Positions 47,501-55,235 of a DNA stretch of 64,000 nucleotides are shown here, piece after piece (within the stretch, counting starts at the first letter, position 1; every line of letters starts with the position of its first letter). Made by a program: the position numbers and the translations under genes. This DNA comes from Kryptolebias marmoratus (Eukaryota; Chordata; Actinopteri; Cyprinodontiformes; Rivulidae). The stretch is taken from the NCBI RefSeq assembly GCF_001649575.2, contig NC_051445.1, positions 11,882,933-11,946,932 on the forward strand. Reading direction: 5' to 3'. The notes under the pieces were generated by a model. That model saw only the letters and a program-made list of their open reading frames with translations. It made no database searches and was not told the origin of the DNA.

Positions 47501-49426
47501 TTTTTTTTGGCGCAAATGTTTAAAGCGATTAAAGCCAGATCAGAAACACGCGAGTAAACACGAGGAATTCGGTAGAAGCTAATTTTACCTTTTCAGCTGG
47601 CTGCGAATCAAACACACGGTAATTTTTAACGGTACTTTAACGGTTTCGTGTTTGGTTCTGAATAAAATCGTTTCAAAACCGAACTTTATCAAAGTTTATA
47701 TTTAAAATTACCTATTAGTGGCCATGAAACATTTTAGGTGACTTTTCTTCTTTTTATACTTCAAAGCTTTGCTGTTTTTAAGTCAACATTAAAATTACCG
47801 ATGTCTCCGGTGTAATTTCGTTGATAAATAAAGTGACGTATGCTGAGTTTTGGCAGACAAATTCCCGACAATTCCCACTTTTTTTTTTTAGTTTCGTGGA
47901 AAAAATATTGTAATTTTTTTTTTCAGTCGTTATTCTTGTCTATTTGCTTTAAAATCTCACTGAAAACCAGCCCGGCGCGAGTCTGGGGGGGTATTTAATG
48001 CTTGGTTAACCCCTGGATGGTTGATAATTGTTCACAACCTGAGAGTGATTTCACTGTTCAGTTTCACACAAGAAGATCGGGGGGGGGGCAACTTTTCACG
48101 CACTTGTAGTTTTCACGGGTGTCTGACTCACGAGTCGTCGGGGTTCTGGTGCCGGAGCTCGGTTCAGGCCCACAGGTCTCAGTCTCATTCCTTACATTCC
48201 GACCGTTACTGTCGCTGCCTCACTTCAGAGGGATTTTCAGCGTTTCGTCCCGCCACCTGTACTCTTTGTCTCCGTCCCTCCATTAAACGGTCCCTCCACT
48301 CTTCCGTCCATTATTTCCTTTCAGTCCCCCCCACCCGCCGAGAAACTGACGCCCAGACACAAATGTCCCCCCACTTCCCAACCCCGACTCCTTATCCAGT
48401 CTTTTTCTTCCCCTCCTTTCTCCTTGTCTGACCTCGTTTCGTTTCTTCTTTCTTTTTTTTTTCCTTATTATTATTTTCCTTTCACTGGACTTTTTCTCAC
48501 CCGAGTCTCCGCCACTCTGTCTCTCCCCTTTTCATCTTCTGTCCACTTCTCGGTTTCGCCCTGTCATTTCGAGACTTCTTGTATTTTTTCCGCCTCTCTT
48601 TTTCATTTCCTGTATCACCGCCGCCACCACCACCACCCCGCCTTCTGTATAATTTCCATCACTCTTACTCATTCTAATTTACATAACACTATCTTTTCCT
48701 GTTGCTGTGCTTTCCAAGCTCTCTTTTTTTTTTTGGGTCCGACCTTTAAGAGAATTTGCATAGGGGACATATTTAGGGTTGCGCAGGCAGTCAGTAATCA
48801 TTTTTCATGGCGTTGGTCTCTGAGTAATGGTAAATACCTTCCCCTGGTCATTTGTCTGTTCCCTGCTCGTTTTGTTTCGCAAGCTTTATTGAGAAAGCTA
48901 AGCACGCAAAAAAACGACTAATCAGCAGCTTGTGTCTTTGCTTCGACTTTACCTGAACCCCATCTTCAACTCCTTGCTCTTTCTTTTACAGCCTCAGAGG
49001 GTTCAAGACAAACACAAGGTGAGATGGAACCACTTCTTAGACGTTTAAACATGTCCGCATGAGTCATTTGGCTTAAAATCTGCTTTAAGACGTGACTCCA
49101 CCATGTTTCTTTCCAAGTCTGTTGACGTTTTTTGGGGGCTCCATCATTCCCCACCCAGTTGATCCCATTAGACATTGGTGGCGTTGGGCACAGAGAGAGC
49201 ATTGGACACAAACTGGACGCAAAATTTGTCCCAAAACGTCCAAACAAACAAATACCTTGATTCTTTTGGTTGCGTTAGCGTGTCAGACGACATAAAAATA
49301 TGTTTTGTTTTGGTTTTTTTTGTCCTCGTCTTCTCTGTTCCAGAAACCAAACATATCAAGAGCGTCTCCTCGCCGAGGACGGCTCCCCTTCCGCTCGTCG
49401 TCCTCGTCCTCCTGCTGATCACCTGA
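13036..49426 (+). CDS. efna4: Ephrin-A ligand, ephrin-A4-like (whole gene, five exons)
   Basis: Joining 13036-13145, 37410-37708, 43792-43860, 48992-49018 and 49344-49426 gives an uninterrupted 195-residue protein. Residues 1-24 are a signal peptide. The ephrin receptor-binding domain (about 26-158) has the N-glycosylation site N32-S-T, the NDYLDIYCPHY block, the four fold cysteines C57, C87, C99 and C148, and the RFTPF.LGFEF motif at 117-127. A hydrophobic tail at 184-195 after a Ser-rich stretch marks a GPI-anchor signal. Known family role: membrane-tethered ligand of EphA receptors in contact-dependent guidance and boundary formation. FSEKI.RFTPF.LGFEFLPG and RHVVYWNS favour ephrin-A4 over A1, A2, A3 or A5, but the paralogue assignment and symbol rest on motif memory, not a tree. 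Intron 1 is about 24 kb. Confidence 0.9.
14913..14982. other. Assembly gap (70 N)
   Basis: The gap sits between a CAGCATCAGCATCAC stretch and a C/CCA-rich stretch, so low-complexity sequence probably broke the assembly. Any open frame spanning it is meaningless. Confidence 0.99.
16095..16290 (+). repeat. Family A repeat, diverged copy
   Basis: It starts GGTGACTCTCAGCTACGACC and keeps 'TTCTAGCTCAACAGCTGTAAA' and 'CATTAGCTGCAGCAGCCGCC'. It ends in 'GTGAGATATTTTGCTAACAGGCGG'-like sequence. The YY1-like word is degraded. Confidence 0.6.
17585..17690 (+). repeat. Short dispersed repeat fragment with an octamer word
   Basis: The segment GTTGCTAAATGACATCATCT resembles the repeat at 2.1-2.3 kb. It contains ATTTGCAT (17618-17625). 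The ends are not defined. Confidence 0.35.
17955..18640. repeat. Family B foldback element with both arms
   Basis: The left arm (17960-18123) carries the - strand words TATCTTAC and GTTGTGGATAGC, then GATGAGCTGACGGCTA. The right arm (about 18531-18640) carries the reverse-complement counterparts: GGTCAGAATTAAACTC, CATCTACGACAGC and TAAGATATTAATTG. The centre is about 400 bases of AT-rich DNA without a coding frame. This fits a non-autonomous foldback DNA transposon. Confidence 0.55.
18693..18885. mobile_element. 193-bp hAT-type MITE with target-site duplication
   Basis: The ends are CAGGGGTCTCC and GGAGACCACTG, inverted repeats differing at one base. The inverted similarity extends inward (CTGCATGTTTT... 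and ...AAAACATGCAG, TGCTCCAACACA and TGTGTTGGAGCA). It is flanked by an 8-bp near-duplication, GTTTAAGC (18685-18692) and GTTTAAAC (18886-18893). The 8-bp site and CAG-type ends are hallmarks of the hAT superfamily. It has no coding capacity. Confidence 0.85.
19050..19430. other. Unique intronic segment with a perfect octamer
   Basis: Apparently unique, mixed-composition DNA. It includes ATGCAAAT (19249-19256, POU/octamer type) and nearby TGATTAA and GGTAATTAC words. It is a candidate conserved non-coding element, but conservation cannot be judged here. Confidence 0.25.
19841..19894. repeat. (AT)n microsatellite
   Basis: About 27 uninterrupted AT units. Confidence 0.95.
20440..21033 (-). repeat. 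Dispersed 'ACTTAAGTAC' DNA element
   Basis: Read on the - strand it starts CAGTGGTGGACGAAGTACTC and is full of 'ACTTGAGTAAAAGTA' and 'TACTTAAGTAC' words at both ends. This is a pattern I recognise from an abundant teleost non-autonomous DNA transposon. The other end (GTAACGGAGTACATTTACTT) is near 20450. The middle is about 300 bases of unrelated AT-rich sequence. Superfamily is uncertain, possibly hAT. Confidence 0.55.
21034..21470 (+). repeat. Family A repeat, head-to-tail pair
   Basis: Two copies start near 21038 and 21280, about 242 bases apart. The first keeps GGCAGCCATTTTGA (about 21186). The second has a decayed GGCGACCACCTTGAAT. A poly(A) insertion lies in the first copy at about 21081. 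Confidence 0.7.
22795..23258. repeat. Minisatellite of TTTTAGCTTTAGCTACTG-type units
   Basis: Roughly 27-base units built from TTTTAGC, TTTAGCTACTG and TTTTGCTGC or TTTAGCTGC words are repeated many times with substitutions and unit-length changes. There is no coding frame. Confidence 0.85.
24400..24740 (+). promoter_or_regulatory. CpG-rich intronic segment with a perfect CRE
   Basis: A GC/CpG-rich island in intron 1 contains TGACGTCA (24545-24552) and an E-box CACGTG (about 24625). A CT-rich stretch follows ending in a good acceptor-like CTCTCTCTCGCAG (24720). It could be an alternative promoter or a transcribed enhancer. A short open frame from 24654 has no family resemblance. Confidence 0.3.
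24885..25093 (-). repeat. Family A repeat
   Basis: It reads on the - strand from GACTCTCAGCTACCGCC. On the + strand it contains CAAGATGGCCGCC (about 24993) and begins with the family 3' end ('CCCATGAACCACTGGACAG'). Confidence 0.7.
25930..26010. promoter_or_regulatory. Paired TAATCCC homeodomain words
   Basis: TAATCCC occurs at 25972-25978 and 25991-25997, with TTAATCA and AGATAA between and around them. The spacing and composition resemble OTX/PITX-type binding clusters. This is a motif observation only. Confidence 0.3.
26150..26800. repeat. Family B foldback element with nested insertion
   Basis: The left arm starts TAAAGGGATGGTTCAG (about 26153) and runs through TATTACCTGTTGTAGG and TGACCAGACTGATGAGCTAACG. 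The right arm (about 26700-26795) has GTCAGAGTTAAACTCG, GTCTGCAACAGGTAAGATAT and CTGCTTAAAG. Between them lie a hAT-like 'CAACCTGTGGCTCTGG' fragment (about 26360) and a TA tract (26445-26505), which suggest a later insertion. Confidence 0.6.
26445..26505. repeat. (AT)n microsatellite
   Basis: About thirty AT units inside the foldback element. Confidence 0.95.
27028..27037. other. Assembly gap (10 N)
   Basis: The same eight bases, ATCGGCTG, sit on both sides of the ten Ns. The scaffold join therefore probably duplicated an overlap rather than missing sequence. Confidence 0.95.
27965..28185 (+). repeat. Family A repeat
   Basis: Signature GACTCTCAGCTACTACCACG near 27986, GGGGCGGCCATCTTGAACT near 28071, then 'CTGAGAGTTTCACTAAA' and a 'TGGTTCACAACAAAAATTTTG' end. 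Confidence 0.7.
30216..30755. mobile_element. 540-bp hAT-type non-autonomous element
   Basis: Terminal inverted repeats TAGGCCTGTCGCGAT and ATCGTGACAGGCCTA differ at one base. The 8-bp flanks GCCGCAGT (30208-30215) and GCCGCAGG (30756-30763) match at seven positions, as expected for a hAT target-site duplication. Subterminal inverted words (CGATAAACGATAAA and TTATCGTTTATCG) add support. The interior has no transposase frame. Confidence 0.8.
32140..32720 (+). repeat. Family F repeat with nuclear-receptor half-sites
   Basis: It begins 'GAAGCACTCGGAGAGCTCAA' and contains imperfect internal direct repeats of a block with GTGATCTTGACCTTTGACC, CCATGAACCTTGAAATCA, ACGAGGTGTCCAGCTGTG and ATCACACTGCTGCAGAGT. 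It ends near CTACAGACAGACAGACC. A second, shorter copy is at 54.96-55.13 kb. Confidence 0.65.
32382..32609. promoter_or_regulatory. Three DR1-type nuclear-receptor sites
   Basis: TGACCTTTGACCC at 32382-32394, TGACCTTTGACCT at 32509-32521 and TGGCCTTTGACCA at 32597-32609. The middle one is the exact reverse complement of AGGTCAAAGGTCA, the consensus for HNF4, COUP-TF and PPAR/RXR. All lie within the family F repeat. Confidence 0.5.
32721..33050 (-). repeat. tRNA-derived SINE-like element
   Basis: Read on the - strand, the 5' end has an A-box-like TGGATCAGTGGTTAGAGCA and a perfect B box GGTTCGATTCC (32985-32995), like a degenerate tRNA promoter. The body follows ('CCTGGGCAAGATACTGAACC', 'CCACTCAAAG' on the + strand) and ends at 'AGTTCATTTACTATTTATG'. 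This matches a common fish SINE layout. Confidence 0.65.
33849..34135 (-). pseudogene. Non-LTR retrotransposon (LINE) 3' ORF fragment
   Basis: Translation of the - strand gives degraded pieces of the C-terminus of a fish LINE reverse-transcriptase ORF: 'SLRDKV', 'TEGSQLIVSISPGHFPLEVF' and 'RDYVSSLAWG', each interrupted by frameshifts. The same block occurs in + orientation at 39.5-39.9 kb. It is 5'-truncated and dead. Confidence 0.65.
36180..36960 (+). other. Pyrimidine-rich, CpG-containing intronic tract
   Basis: The + strand is strongly C/T-biased. Within it, 36410-36631 is a 73-residue frame that begins in a perfect GCCGCCATGG context and encodes seven Ala then three His, then a Pro-rich chain. 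I recognise no family. It probably reflects composition, but the start context is noteworthy. Confidence 0.35.
37410..37708 (+). CDS. efna4: Ephrin-A exon 2 (core of the receptor-binding domain)
   Basis: The acceptor CCCTTCCAG is followed by 299 bases. It encodes residues 37-137, including NDYLDIYCPHY, cysteines 57, 87 and 99, IKRWEC and the EphA-contact region up to FEFLPGKHYYYS. The donor is CT|GTAAGTA (phase 1). Third codon positions are markedly GC-rich. Confidence 0.97.
37738..37745. promoter_or_regulatory. Perfect CRE palindrome TGACGTCA
   Basis: It lies 30 bases past the exon 2 donor, in GC-rich DNA. The motif is the full CREB/ATF consensus. Occupancy is unknown. Confidence 0.35.
37850..38015 (+). 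repeat. Family B foldback element, right arm only
   Basis: Words CCGTTAGCTCATCGG, GCAGCAGGTGAGATATTAAC and CTTTCCACAGAGCCCCACTT match right arms elsewhere. Confidence 0.5.
38978..39037. promoter_or_regulatory. Cluster of TAATGGCATTA homeodomain-type palindromes
   Basis: TAATGGCATTA at 38978-38988 and 39023-39033, and CAATGGCATTA at 39005-39015. The last copy sits in a 19-base near-perfect palindrome, ACACTAATGGCATTAGTGT (39019-39037). TAAT-N3-ATTA is the P3 dimer site of paired-class homeodomains. Confidence 0.45.
39490..39930 (+). pseudogene. LINE 3' end with GATG tail
   Basis: The + strand encodes, with frameshifts, the C-terminal blocks of a teleost non-LTR retrotransposon ORF: 'MTERMRSQI.ASEMSFL', 'SLRDKELRHP', 'EQLLLLIERSQLRWFEHLI' and 'LAWERLGILQEELE'. 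A 3' tail CGGATAAGCGGTGAAAGATG-GATG follows. It is a 5'-truncated, inactive insertion. Confidence 0.75.
40060..40420 (+). repeat. Family B foldback element, right arm only
   Basis: It starts AACAGCTGCCATCTTAAAAT and includes GCTACAGCTAGCTGCTGCCG, CATAGGTAAGATATTA and a terminal AGAGCTGAACTATTGCTTTA. It pairs closely with the copy at 7.84 kb. Confidence 0.55.
41042..41854. mobile_element. 813-bp hAT-like non-autonomous element
   Basis: The ends are TAAGGTTGGGCATCG and CGATGCCCAACCCTA, inverted with one or two mismatches, and subterminal GGAACCGG/CGTTCCGATTC and GAATCG/CCGGAATCG words are also inverted. The 8-bp flanks TTAAGGAT and GTAGGGAT match at six positions. The interior has no transposase frame. 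Confidence 0.65.
43792..43860 (+). CDS. efna4: Ephrin-A exon 3
   Basis: The acceptor CTCCGCAG is followed by 69 bases encoding residues 137-160. They include LPTDEGPP, the fourth fold cysteine C148 in CMKLRV, and the CC pair (156-157) that closes the domain. The donor is CCCA|GTGAGTG (phase 1). Confidence 0.95.
44641..44658. promoter_or_regulatory. Inverted TEAD-type pair CATTCC-N6-GGAATG
   Basis: CATTCCTGCACTGGAATG places two MCAT/TEAD words in inverted orientation separated by six bases. It lies about 90 bases before an AT-rich homeodomain-word patch. Confidence 0.35.
44730..44840. promoter_or_regulatory. AT-rich homeodomain/POU word cluster
   Basis: After a 23-base poly(A), the words ATTAATATGCTAATTATCC and CATTAATTAG occur within about 35 bases, followed by more AT-rich unique sequence. 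Dense TAATTA and ATGCTAAT words are typical of developmental enhancers but also arise by composition. Confidence 0.3.
45195..45421. other. Assembly gap (227 N)
   Basis: It lies between C/T-rich flanks. Open frames across it are artefacts. Confidence 0.99.
45955..46290. repeat. Family B foldback element, compact copy with both arms
   Basis: Left arm: GTGGGGTTCTGTGGAAAGG, TTAATATCTTACATGTTG and TTTGAATGACCTCAAAG (to about 46040). Right arm: GGTCTGGTCAGAATTCGACC, GAGGTCAAGGAGCTACAAAC, GGTACGATTAACTGATCG and a terminal GCTGAACTATCCCTTTAA (about 46271-46289). The arms are inverted and separated by about 100 bases, the clearest foldback layout in the window. Confidence 0.65.
48992..49018 (+). CDS. 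efna4: Ephrin-A exon 4 (27-base micro-exon)
   Basis: TTCTTTTACAG|CC...CAAG|GTGAGA encodes residues 160-169, a Ser/Gln-rich linker between the receptor-binding domain and the GPI signal. Both neighbouring introns are phase 1 and 27 is a multiple of three, so skipping keeps the frame. Ephrin-A genes are known for alternative splicing of this linker exon. Confidence 0.8.
49344..49426 (+). CDS. efna4: Ephrin-A exon 5 (GPI-anchor signal and stop)
   Basis: The acceptor CTCTGTTCCAG is followed by 83 bases. It encodes TKHIKSVSSPRTAPLP, then a Leu/Val-rich run, and ends in TGA at 49424. The Ser cluster is a plausible anchor attachment site. The hydrophobic tail with no cytoplasmic domain separates ephrin-A from ephrin-B. 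Confidence 0.93.
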
Positions 49427-52400
49427 CTTCTCCGTCCTGCCCCGTGGGAGCGCTCGCTCAGGTGTTCCAGCTGAGTTAACCCGACCCCGCGCTCGAAGGA
49501 CGAAGAACGACGACGAAACGCAAGAGGCGTCACGTTTAAGCAATCGCAAATGACACTCACTGCCTTGTTGTTGTTGTTTACCAGTGAATAACCTGACAGA
49601 GCTCAGGGATGGACGCTGAGTCACAGTGATGCAGATTTAATTTTCTGGTCCAACCTGTCATGCAACTAAAGGAACAAAATATTACAGCTGGGAACTGGTC
49701 CATATCTGACGCCTGAAGAACAATCAAGTTTCGAGATTTCCTATTTTTCTGTCTCATTTTTTAAACCTGCCTCCGGTTGAAAAAGTGGCCAAATGAAACA
49801 CAGGTGACTGGGAGGAGTGGCTCAGGTTGGAACTTTTTAGAATTTTTTTCTGATCTGTCGAATATTTAACCCACTCCGTTTGCACCACAGCAACAGAGAA
49901 GGTGTCCCACTTCCTGTCGCCAACTTCACTTGCACAGTGTCAGGCATTTTGTGAAGAAAGGAGGAGCCTGGGTCGCTGCGCCCCCTGCTGGGATCAAACT
50001 GGTCTTACTGGAGTTGAACTGGTTTTGGCCATAAAGCCAGAAAACCCGGAATGCCGGATTCTGGTTCCCGTTTCGAGTACTTTAACTGGACCTGGGGGGA
50101 AGTCGGTCCTCTCCTTGACAGGTCGCCTCGTCGTTACCGCCTCTTGCACGCTTCTTTCCGCTCTGGGACAAATTCTGGAACGCAGGGGATCCTGGGTAAA
50201 CGGAGAGCATCGGCTTCACCGCTTCTGCTGCTGACCTGCCAGGAGTTAAAATATGCACTCAGGCTTTTCGTTTCCAAGTTGGTTTTTTTGTTTTTTTTTA
50301 CTATATTTTTGTATATTTGTCAAAATTAAGAGTCATCCCGGAATCGTTCAACCCAAACACTTTAGCAACGCCGGGTCTGGATTCATAACTTGCAAAAAAA
50401 AACAACAACAAAAAAAAAAAAACGGAAGGTTTTGGGTTATGTATACGCAGAAGATGATTTACTTTCAGGAGACACAAATGTATATTTTTTATATGCTTTT
50501 TCTAAACTACAGCTTGTAAAGTTAAGGGATTTGCTCATTAAGTTGGTTTCCTTTCAGCTTCCAAAATCCTGGATAACAGGATCATAAATCATTCCGACTT
50601 TTTATATTGGATTTTTTTTTTTTTCCTTAAAAATCAAATGATATATGATATATTTATAATGTTGCGCAGTTATTTTTCCACACTATTCGAACTAATCGTG
50701 CTCGGACTCTAACGGGGTAAATGTTCTTGCTTTAAAACCATCGTTTAGCACTTATTGTTTTTCCCCCCACTTTAAAATATTTGCTGCCAATCATTCCAGT
50801 CATCGTTTTCCGGTCAGTTCCTACCAAAAAACCCCATCGGTTGTCATTATCTGTCATTTTGCAGGCCTGTAAAGGGTAGGATTTTGTTTTTTTTTTAAGT
50901 CTTTTACGTGATTCTGCTTTTCACATTTTTGGTGAAAAAGGAAAAGGAAAACCGTAGCGTCTTCTGTGAAGAGCACCTGCAATCTGAGCCGTTTTCTGTG
51001 GCGGGACAACAAATAAACGTGATTGCAATCGAAAGCTTTGAGTCGGTGATTATATTTTGGGGATTGGGGGGGGGGGCAGAAAAAAAAAAAGGCATTGATT
51101 CTTCTTATGTAACCGCAAGCGTGGCTGCAGCCGTGTGCACGGTTTTATTTGTGGAGCAGATAAGCAGACCGCGGGGACTTAAAACGACCTTGTGGGGTGG
51201 AGAGGCCATTGTAACGCGAGGAACCCGGTGGAATATCGAGCCGGCTTCTTTATCTCTGGCCATCCCGAAAGCCCGATAAAACTCAAAGGACTCCTGCTTT
51301 TAACGGACTCTCAGGAGTCCGCCTTTAAAGATGGTATTTTCCGTCAAACACGGGGGCTGAAGTTCAGCGAACTTCAAGACACATATGGGGTTTCTTTATG
51401 TTTTTAATGTAGAACTTAACAGCCAAATAAGCTGTAAACGTATTTCCATTTATATAGGCAGTAATGTAGAAACGTCTTGTGAAGCCAGAGAGGCAATTTC
51501 CCGGATAATGGGGCTAATGCTCCTATTTCATGCCTTCTGATCTCTTCTGATGGCGCGTTTGTCGCCGTGTTGCTGCGAAAGCCGCTTTGATTCTGACCTT
51601 CGCTCAGACAGGTTCTGGAAGCGTGCCGTCATCTGTTGGGAGTGATGGAATAAACATGCTCAAATCTGCAGAGATGGTCAAAGAAAGAAAGAAAGAAAGA
51701 AAAGTGCTTTGAGAGCCGTGGCGCTCCACTTTCTTCCTCCTCCACCAGGCCGATTGTTCCCGCTCAAATCAGGAGCTTTTACATCGACGTGTTTGATATA
51801 AACCTTTTGGTTTAATTCTTCGTTTCGGACAGAAATCGAGAACTGACATGTCTCGTCTTTGCTGTAGCTTTTCCGTTTTGTGTGGGGGTTTTTTAAAGCC
51901 GAATGCATCAAAGCCGGAACCGAACTCCAACTCCGGCTTCATAATTGCACACACCCTTCGCCATGTTTTTAGCATTTCAGAGGAGCATGGAAATCCTTCC
52001 TCTGAGGTTTTCTGGGATTTACCCGGGTCATAAACCATTCCTTTCGCTGTCGTTTTTAACAAATTATCCATTGCGTCCCGACAGCACAGCTCTCCCCTAA
52101 CTACATCGTAATTACTCCGTTTACATTTCCACCACCGCAGCTCCGGTTGTAACAAGCCGGACTATGTTTGCTATATTTGCTCGACTGGGATAAATATATT
52201 TGAAGGTTTTTGTATGCGAGTTACGTATTTAAAAATATATATGGGTGAATACAAATGGAAACAAAGAAAGCGGACTGTTTTTTGGCAAATTACTTTGACA
52301 TGTTTGTTCAGATCCACTTGATTCTGTCGCTTTTTTTTTTTTTGCTTCGGTTACATGTTGACCACAACATATGTTTAAAGAAGTGTAATTTTTGGATTAT

Positions 52401-52589
52401 TTTTACACTTGGAGCACCTTTTAATCTGCCGGCGGGACTGAACCCAGAAAGCATCTTACAGCTCGGTCAAGTAAAATGTTAATGTGTTTATTAGATTGGT
52501 AATGTCAAGAAAAATACTTTTTTTTCTAGGAAGAGAAATAAAACAATGTTGGCTTTTTAGTTTAGTTAAGTAGTTTATTTAAAACTCTA

Positions 52590-53125
52590 TGAATAACTTT
52601 AGTTTGAAGAAACAGTTAAAATCTGACCGAACTAAAGAGCTAACTGCTAGATTGAGGGATCTTGACTAGCTGCTAGCTGTTAGCCGCTAGTTGTTAGCCA
52701 TGGACGTAACACCACATTCAAACATTTCTTTGTGGTTTAATGCAAACACCATATTGTAAATTTTTATAACGCTATAAATCTCCACAATGCACAGTTATTC
52801 CTGCAGAAATACTGAATTTTATTTTACCCCAGAATCTCTGGGGTGCACCAGAAGCGCTACAGCTAGCCATTGCTGACGCTATTAACGCTAGCAATAACCA
52901 TAAAATTGTATGTAACTAATTAAGTAAAGTGAACTTGATGGTGATGTAAATGTTTCTAAAAATGTGTTTGCACGAGCTGCTTTGATATTTTTGAGTTTGG
53001 AGCTGCACTTTGGATTAGCTTTTAGCTTCCCAATCCGGTCGCAAAATAAACACAAACAGACGTCCGTTTTAAGAGCTAACAAGAAGTAAAGCGGTAATAG
53101 TTCAGAATCTTTCCACAGAATTAAC
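52590..53125. repeat. Family B foldback element, degraded
   Basis: The left part (52605-52720) has CTGACCGAACTAAAGAGCTA and repeated GCTAG/GTTAGCC words in left-arm orientation. The part from about 52850 has GCGCTACAGCTAGCCATTGC in right-arm orientation. The outer ends are diverged. Confidence 0.35.
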
Positions 53126-54289
53126 ACAGTATGGGCATTAATGCTTAAGAATGAGCTAAATGGCTATTTTTAACTAAAGTCAGCCTAAAAGTAGGGTGCA
53201 AGATTCTAAAATCGGAATATAAAAACAAATGAATATGACTGAAACCCTAACAGCATGCGAAATGACAGGATTCACGAAAGCAGAGGTTTCATAAAAATGT
53301 GCGTTTGTCAAAATACAAGCTTATGTAGTCATTTTAATGGAGTTGTAAAGCCACTTTTCCAAGATTTTTGCGGCGCCGTTTTGAAAGTTTCACCATGATG
53401 TGGTCAGAAATATTATTCAAGGCTGGAACAAGTTGGAGATTTCCACGACAACGCTGAAACTTCCGCCCCACCGATCTTTCCAGCTCAGCAGCCTGTGGAA
53501 ATCTTTAGTCGTCATCTGCAGGCTTAAAAAAAATTAAATAAATAAAATAAAACTGAATCGCTTTCCGCACCAGGAGACCGAACTGAATCGCAGTTTAAAA
53601 TCACAGCTCCGGACTTCATCCTACAGCATGAGACGCTTTCTTTTCTTTTTTTTTTTTTTTTTTATAGAAGCAGGAAACTCCGTGAAGAGGAAAGATCTGA
53701 TACTGCTGGGTGCAAGCGACTGTACCCAGCTTAGAGATTTATAGAGTCCTCACCGAAAACCTCAGCTGTGAGAGCTGGAATACTGTCCAGCGAAATGGTA
53801 ATACCGGGTTCACGGATTATGTTCAAGGCCTCACAGATCACAAAAAAAAAAACAAACGAAGCCGCTCGACATCTGTTGCAAATATTGCGTTTTCAGTCGA
53901 TTTATAATAAGATGTATTTTTTTTCCAGAGGCGAATATTTGACCCTTCATGCGGTAGAGAGTAAAAGCCCCCCCGAGTTACTTAATCTGGGAGGCAGAAT
54001 CTAACAAGCAGGCCTTAGATTTATCTCAGACTGTATTCAAAGATGAGCCTCACTCATTTTTTTTCCCAGTGCGAGCGTTTCTGGAAACGCCGCGTTTTTT
54101 TCCTCGCTCATCACTGATGTTATGTTTTCTTTGTTTTTTTTTCTGCTTTTGTGACAAACGTGAAAACAGTTTCTACCCTCTGACGTAAAGGCGCTGTTAG
54201 TTTGGTATTAAAAGGGATGAAATCCTTCGAGGAAGTGTCTAAAACGAGTTTTTAACTGAGATAGCTGCATCTGGATAAAAGCTTAGCTT

Positions 54290-54540
54290 CTCGCTGTGTT
54301 AGCGATAACTCTCAGCTACTACCACGCCAAAATTGAGCTTGGTGTTTTCTTAAATCGGCCGAGTTATAGCCGGTTTTATGTTCATTAAGTTGGATTAGCT
54401 GTGGCAGCCATCTTGAATTGGGTTGACTTCAACATTTAATCAGTTGGGGACAAACGTGATGAGTATTACCCGAGAGTTTCATTAGAATCCATTCACTGGT
54501 TCATGAGATATTTTGCTAACAGACAGACAAACTACAGCTC
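54290..54540 (+). repeat. Family A repeat
   Basis: ACTCTCAGCTACTACCACGCC near 54308, GTGGCAGCCATCTTGAATT near 54402, and a near-complete 3' end (CATGAGATATTTTGCTAACA). Confidence 0.75.
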
Positions 54541-54954
54541 TTTGTGCATTGGTGCTGGCTCAGTGGGAAGTGCAGGAAACTAATGCTTAAAATATTTAGA
54601 GTTTCTAAGTAAGTTTATTCTCCTCCAACTCTGTGTTTGCTGAAGGGTTCACCCCGGCTTAATGAGACTCAGGAATTCGCTGTTGTTTTAAACTCCACTC
54701 CCAAAGTCGATGAGTAACTAACCGCTTCGAGTTTGTCACTCCGAGCGTGTAGCTTCCTGCTCGGGAGGAGTTTCAAACCTGTGCCGATCTGCTCCGTAGA
54801 AGCAGAAAACCCGGAGTCAGGAGTCGTTTTTCCACACGTAACCGGAACACCGTCGTCGGGAGCCGTCGTGACCACCAGGCTTTGCTCTGGAGACGAACCC
54901 CAAGAGCGGTCAATTCGTTGCGCTGTCTGAAACAACAACAAAAAAAAACAACAA

Positions 54955-55130
54955 ACCCTGAACCCTGAAATCAACAGGCATCATCTTTGACCCATGACGT
55001 GTCCAGCTGTGCAGTTTGACGTTCCTGTATCACACTGCTGCAGAGTTAAAGCACCAGGTCAACTGTGAGGTTGACATTTCACCCCATGATCTTGAAATCA
55101 TTGGTGATCACCCTTGACCTAAGAGGCTGT
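54955..55130 (+). repeat. Family F repeat, short copy
   Basis: It shares CCTGAAATCAACAGGCATCA, GACGTGTCCAGCTGTGCAGT and ATCACACTGCTGCAGAGT with the copy at 32.14-32.72 kb. The DR1 words are degraded here. Confidence 0.6.
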
Positions 55131-55235
55131 GAACCGCTCCGGTAAAAGCTGGAGATCGTGGCACGCCAACAGGACCACATCATCTGCAAATGGCAGAGAT
55201 GGAACCCTGAGTGTTTGGGAAACGTGACGGAATAA
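55131..55235 (-). pseudogene. LINE reverse-transcriptase fragment (FADD box)
   Basis: One - strand frame reads PSLPFADDVVLLACHDLQ, the conserved catalytic box of non-LTR reverse transcriptases. Both sides lose similarity at once, so only about 100 bases remain. Confidence 0.6.

Larger units (their letters stand above)
43861..48991 (+). other. Ephrin-A intron 3 (about 5.1 kb)
   Basis: It contains a 227-base gap, a foldback element, C/T-rich tracts (about 46.58-46.98 and 48.19-48.70 kb) and two motif-rich patches near 44.65-44.85 kb. No additional exon is recognisable. Confidence 0.85.
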
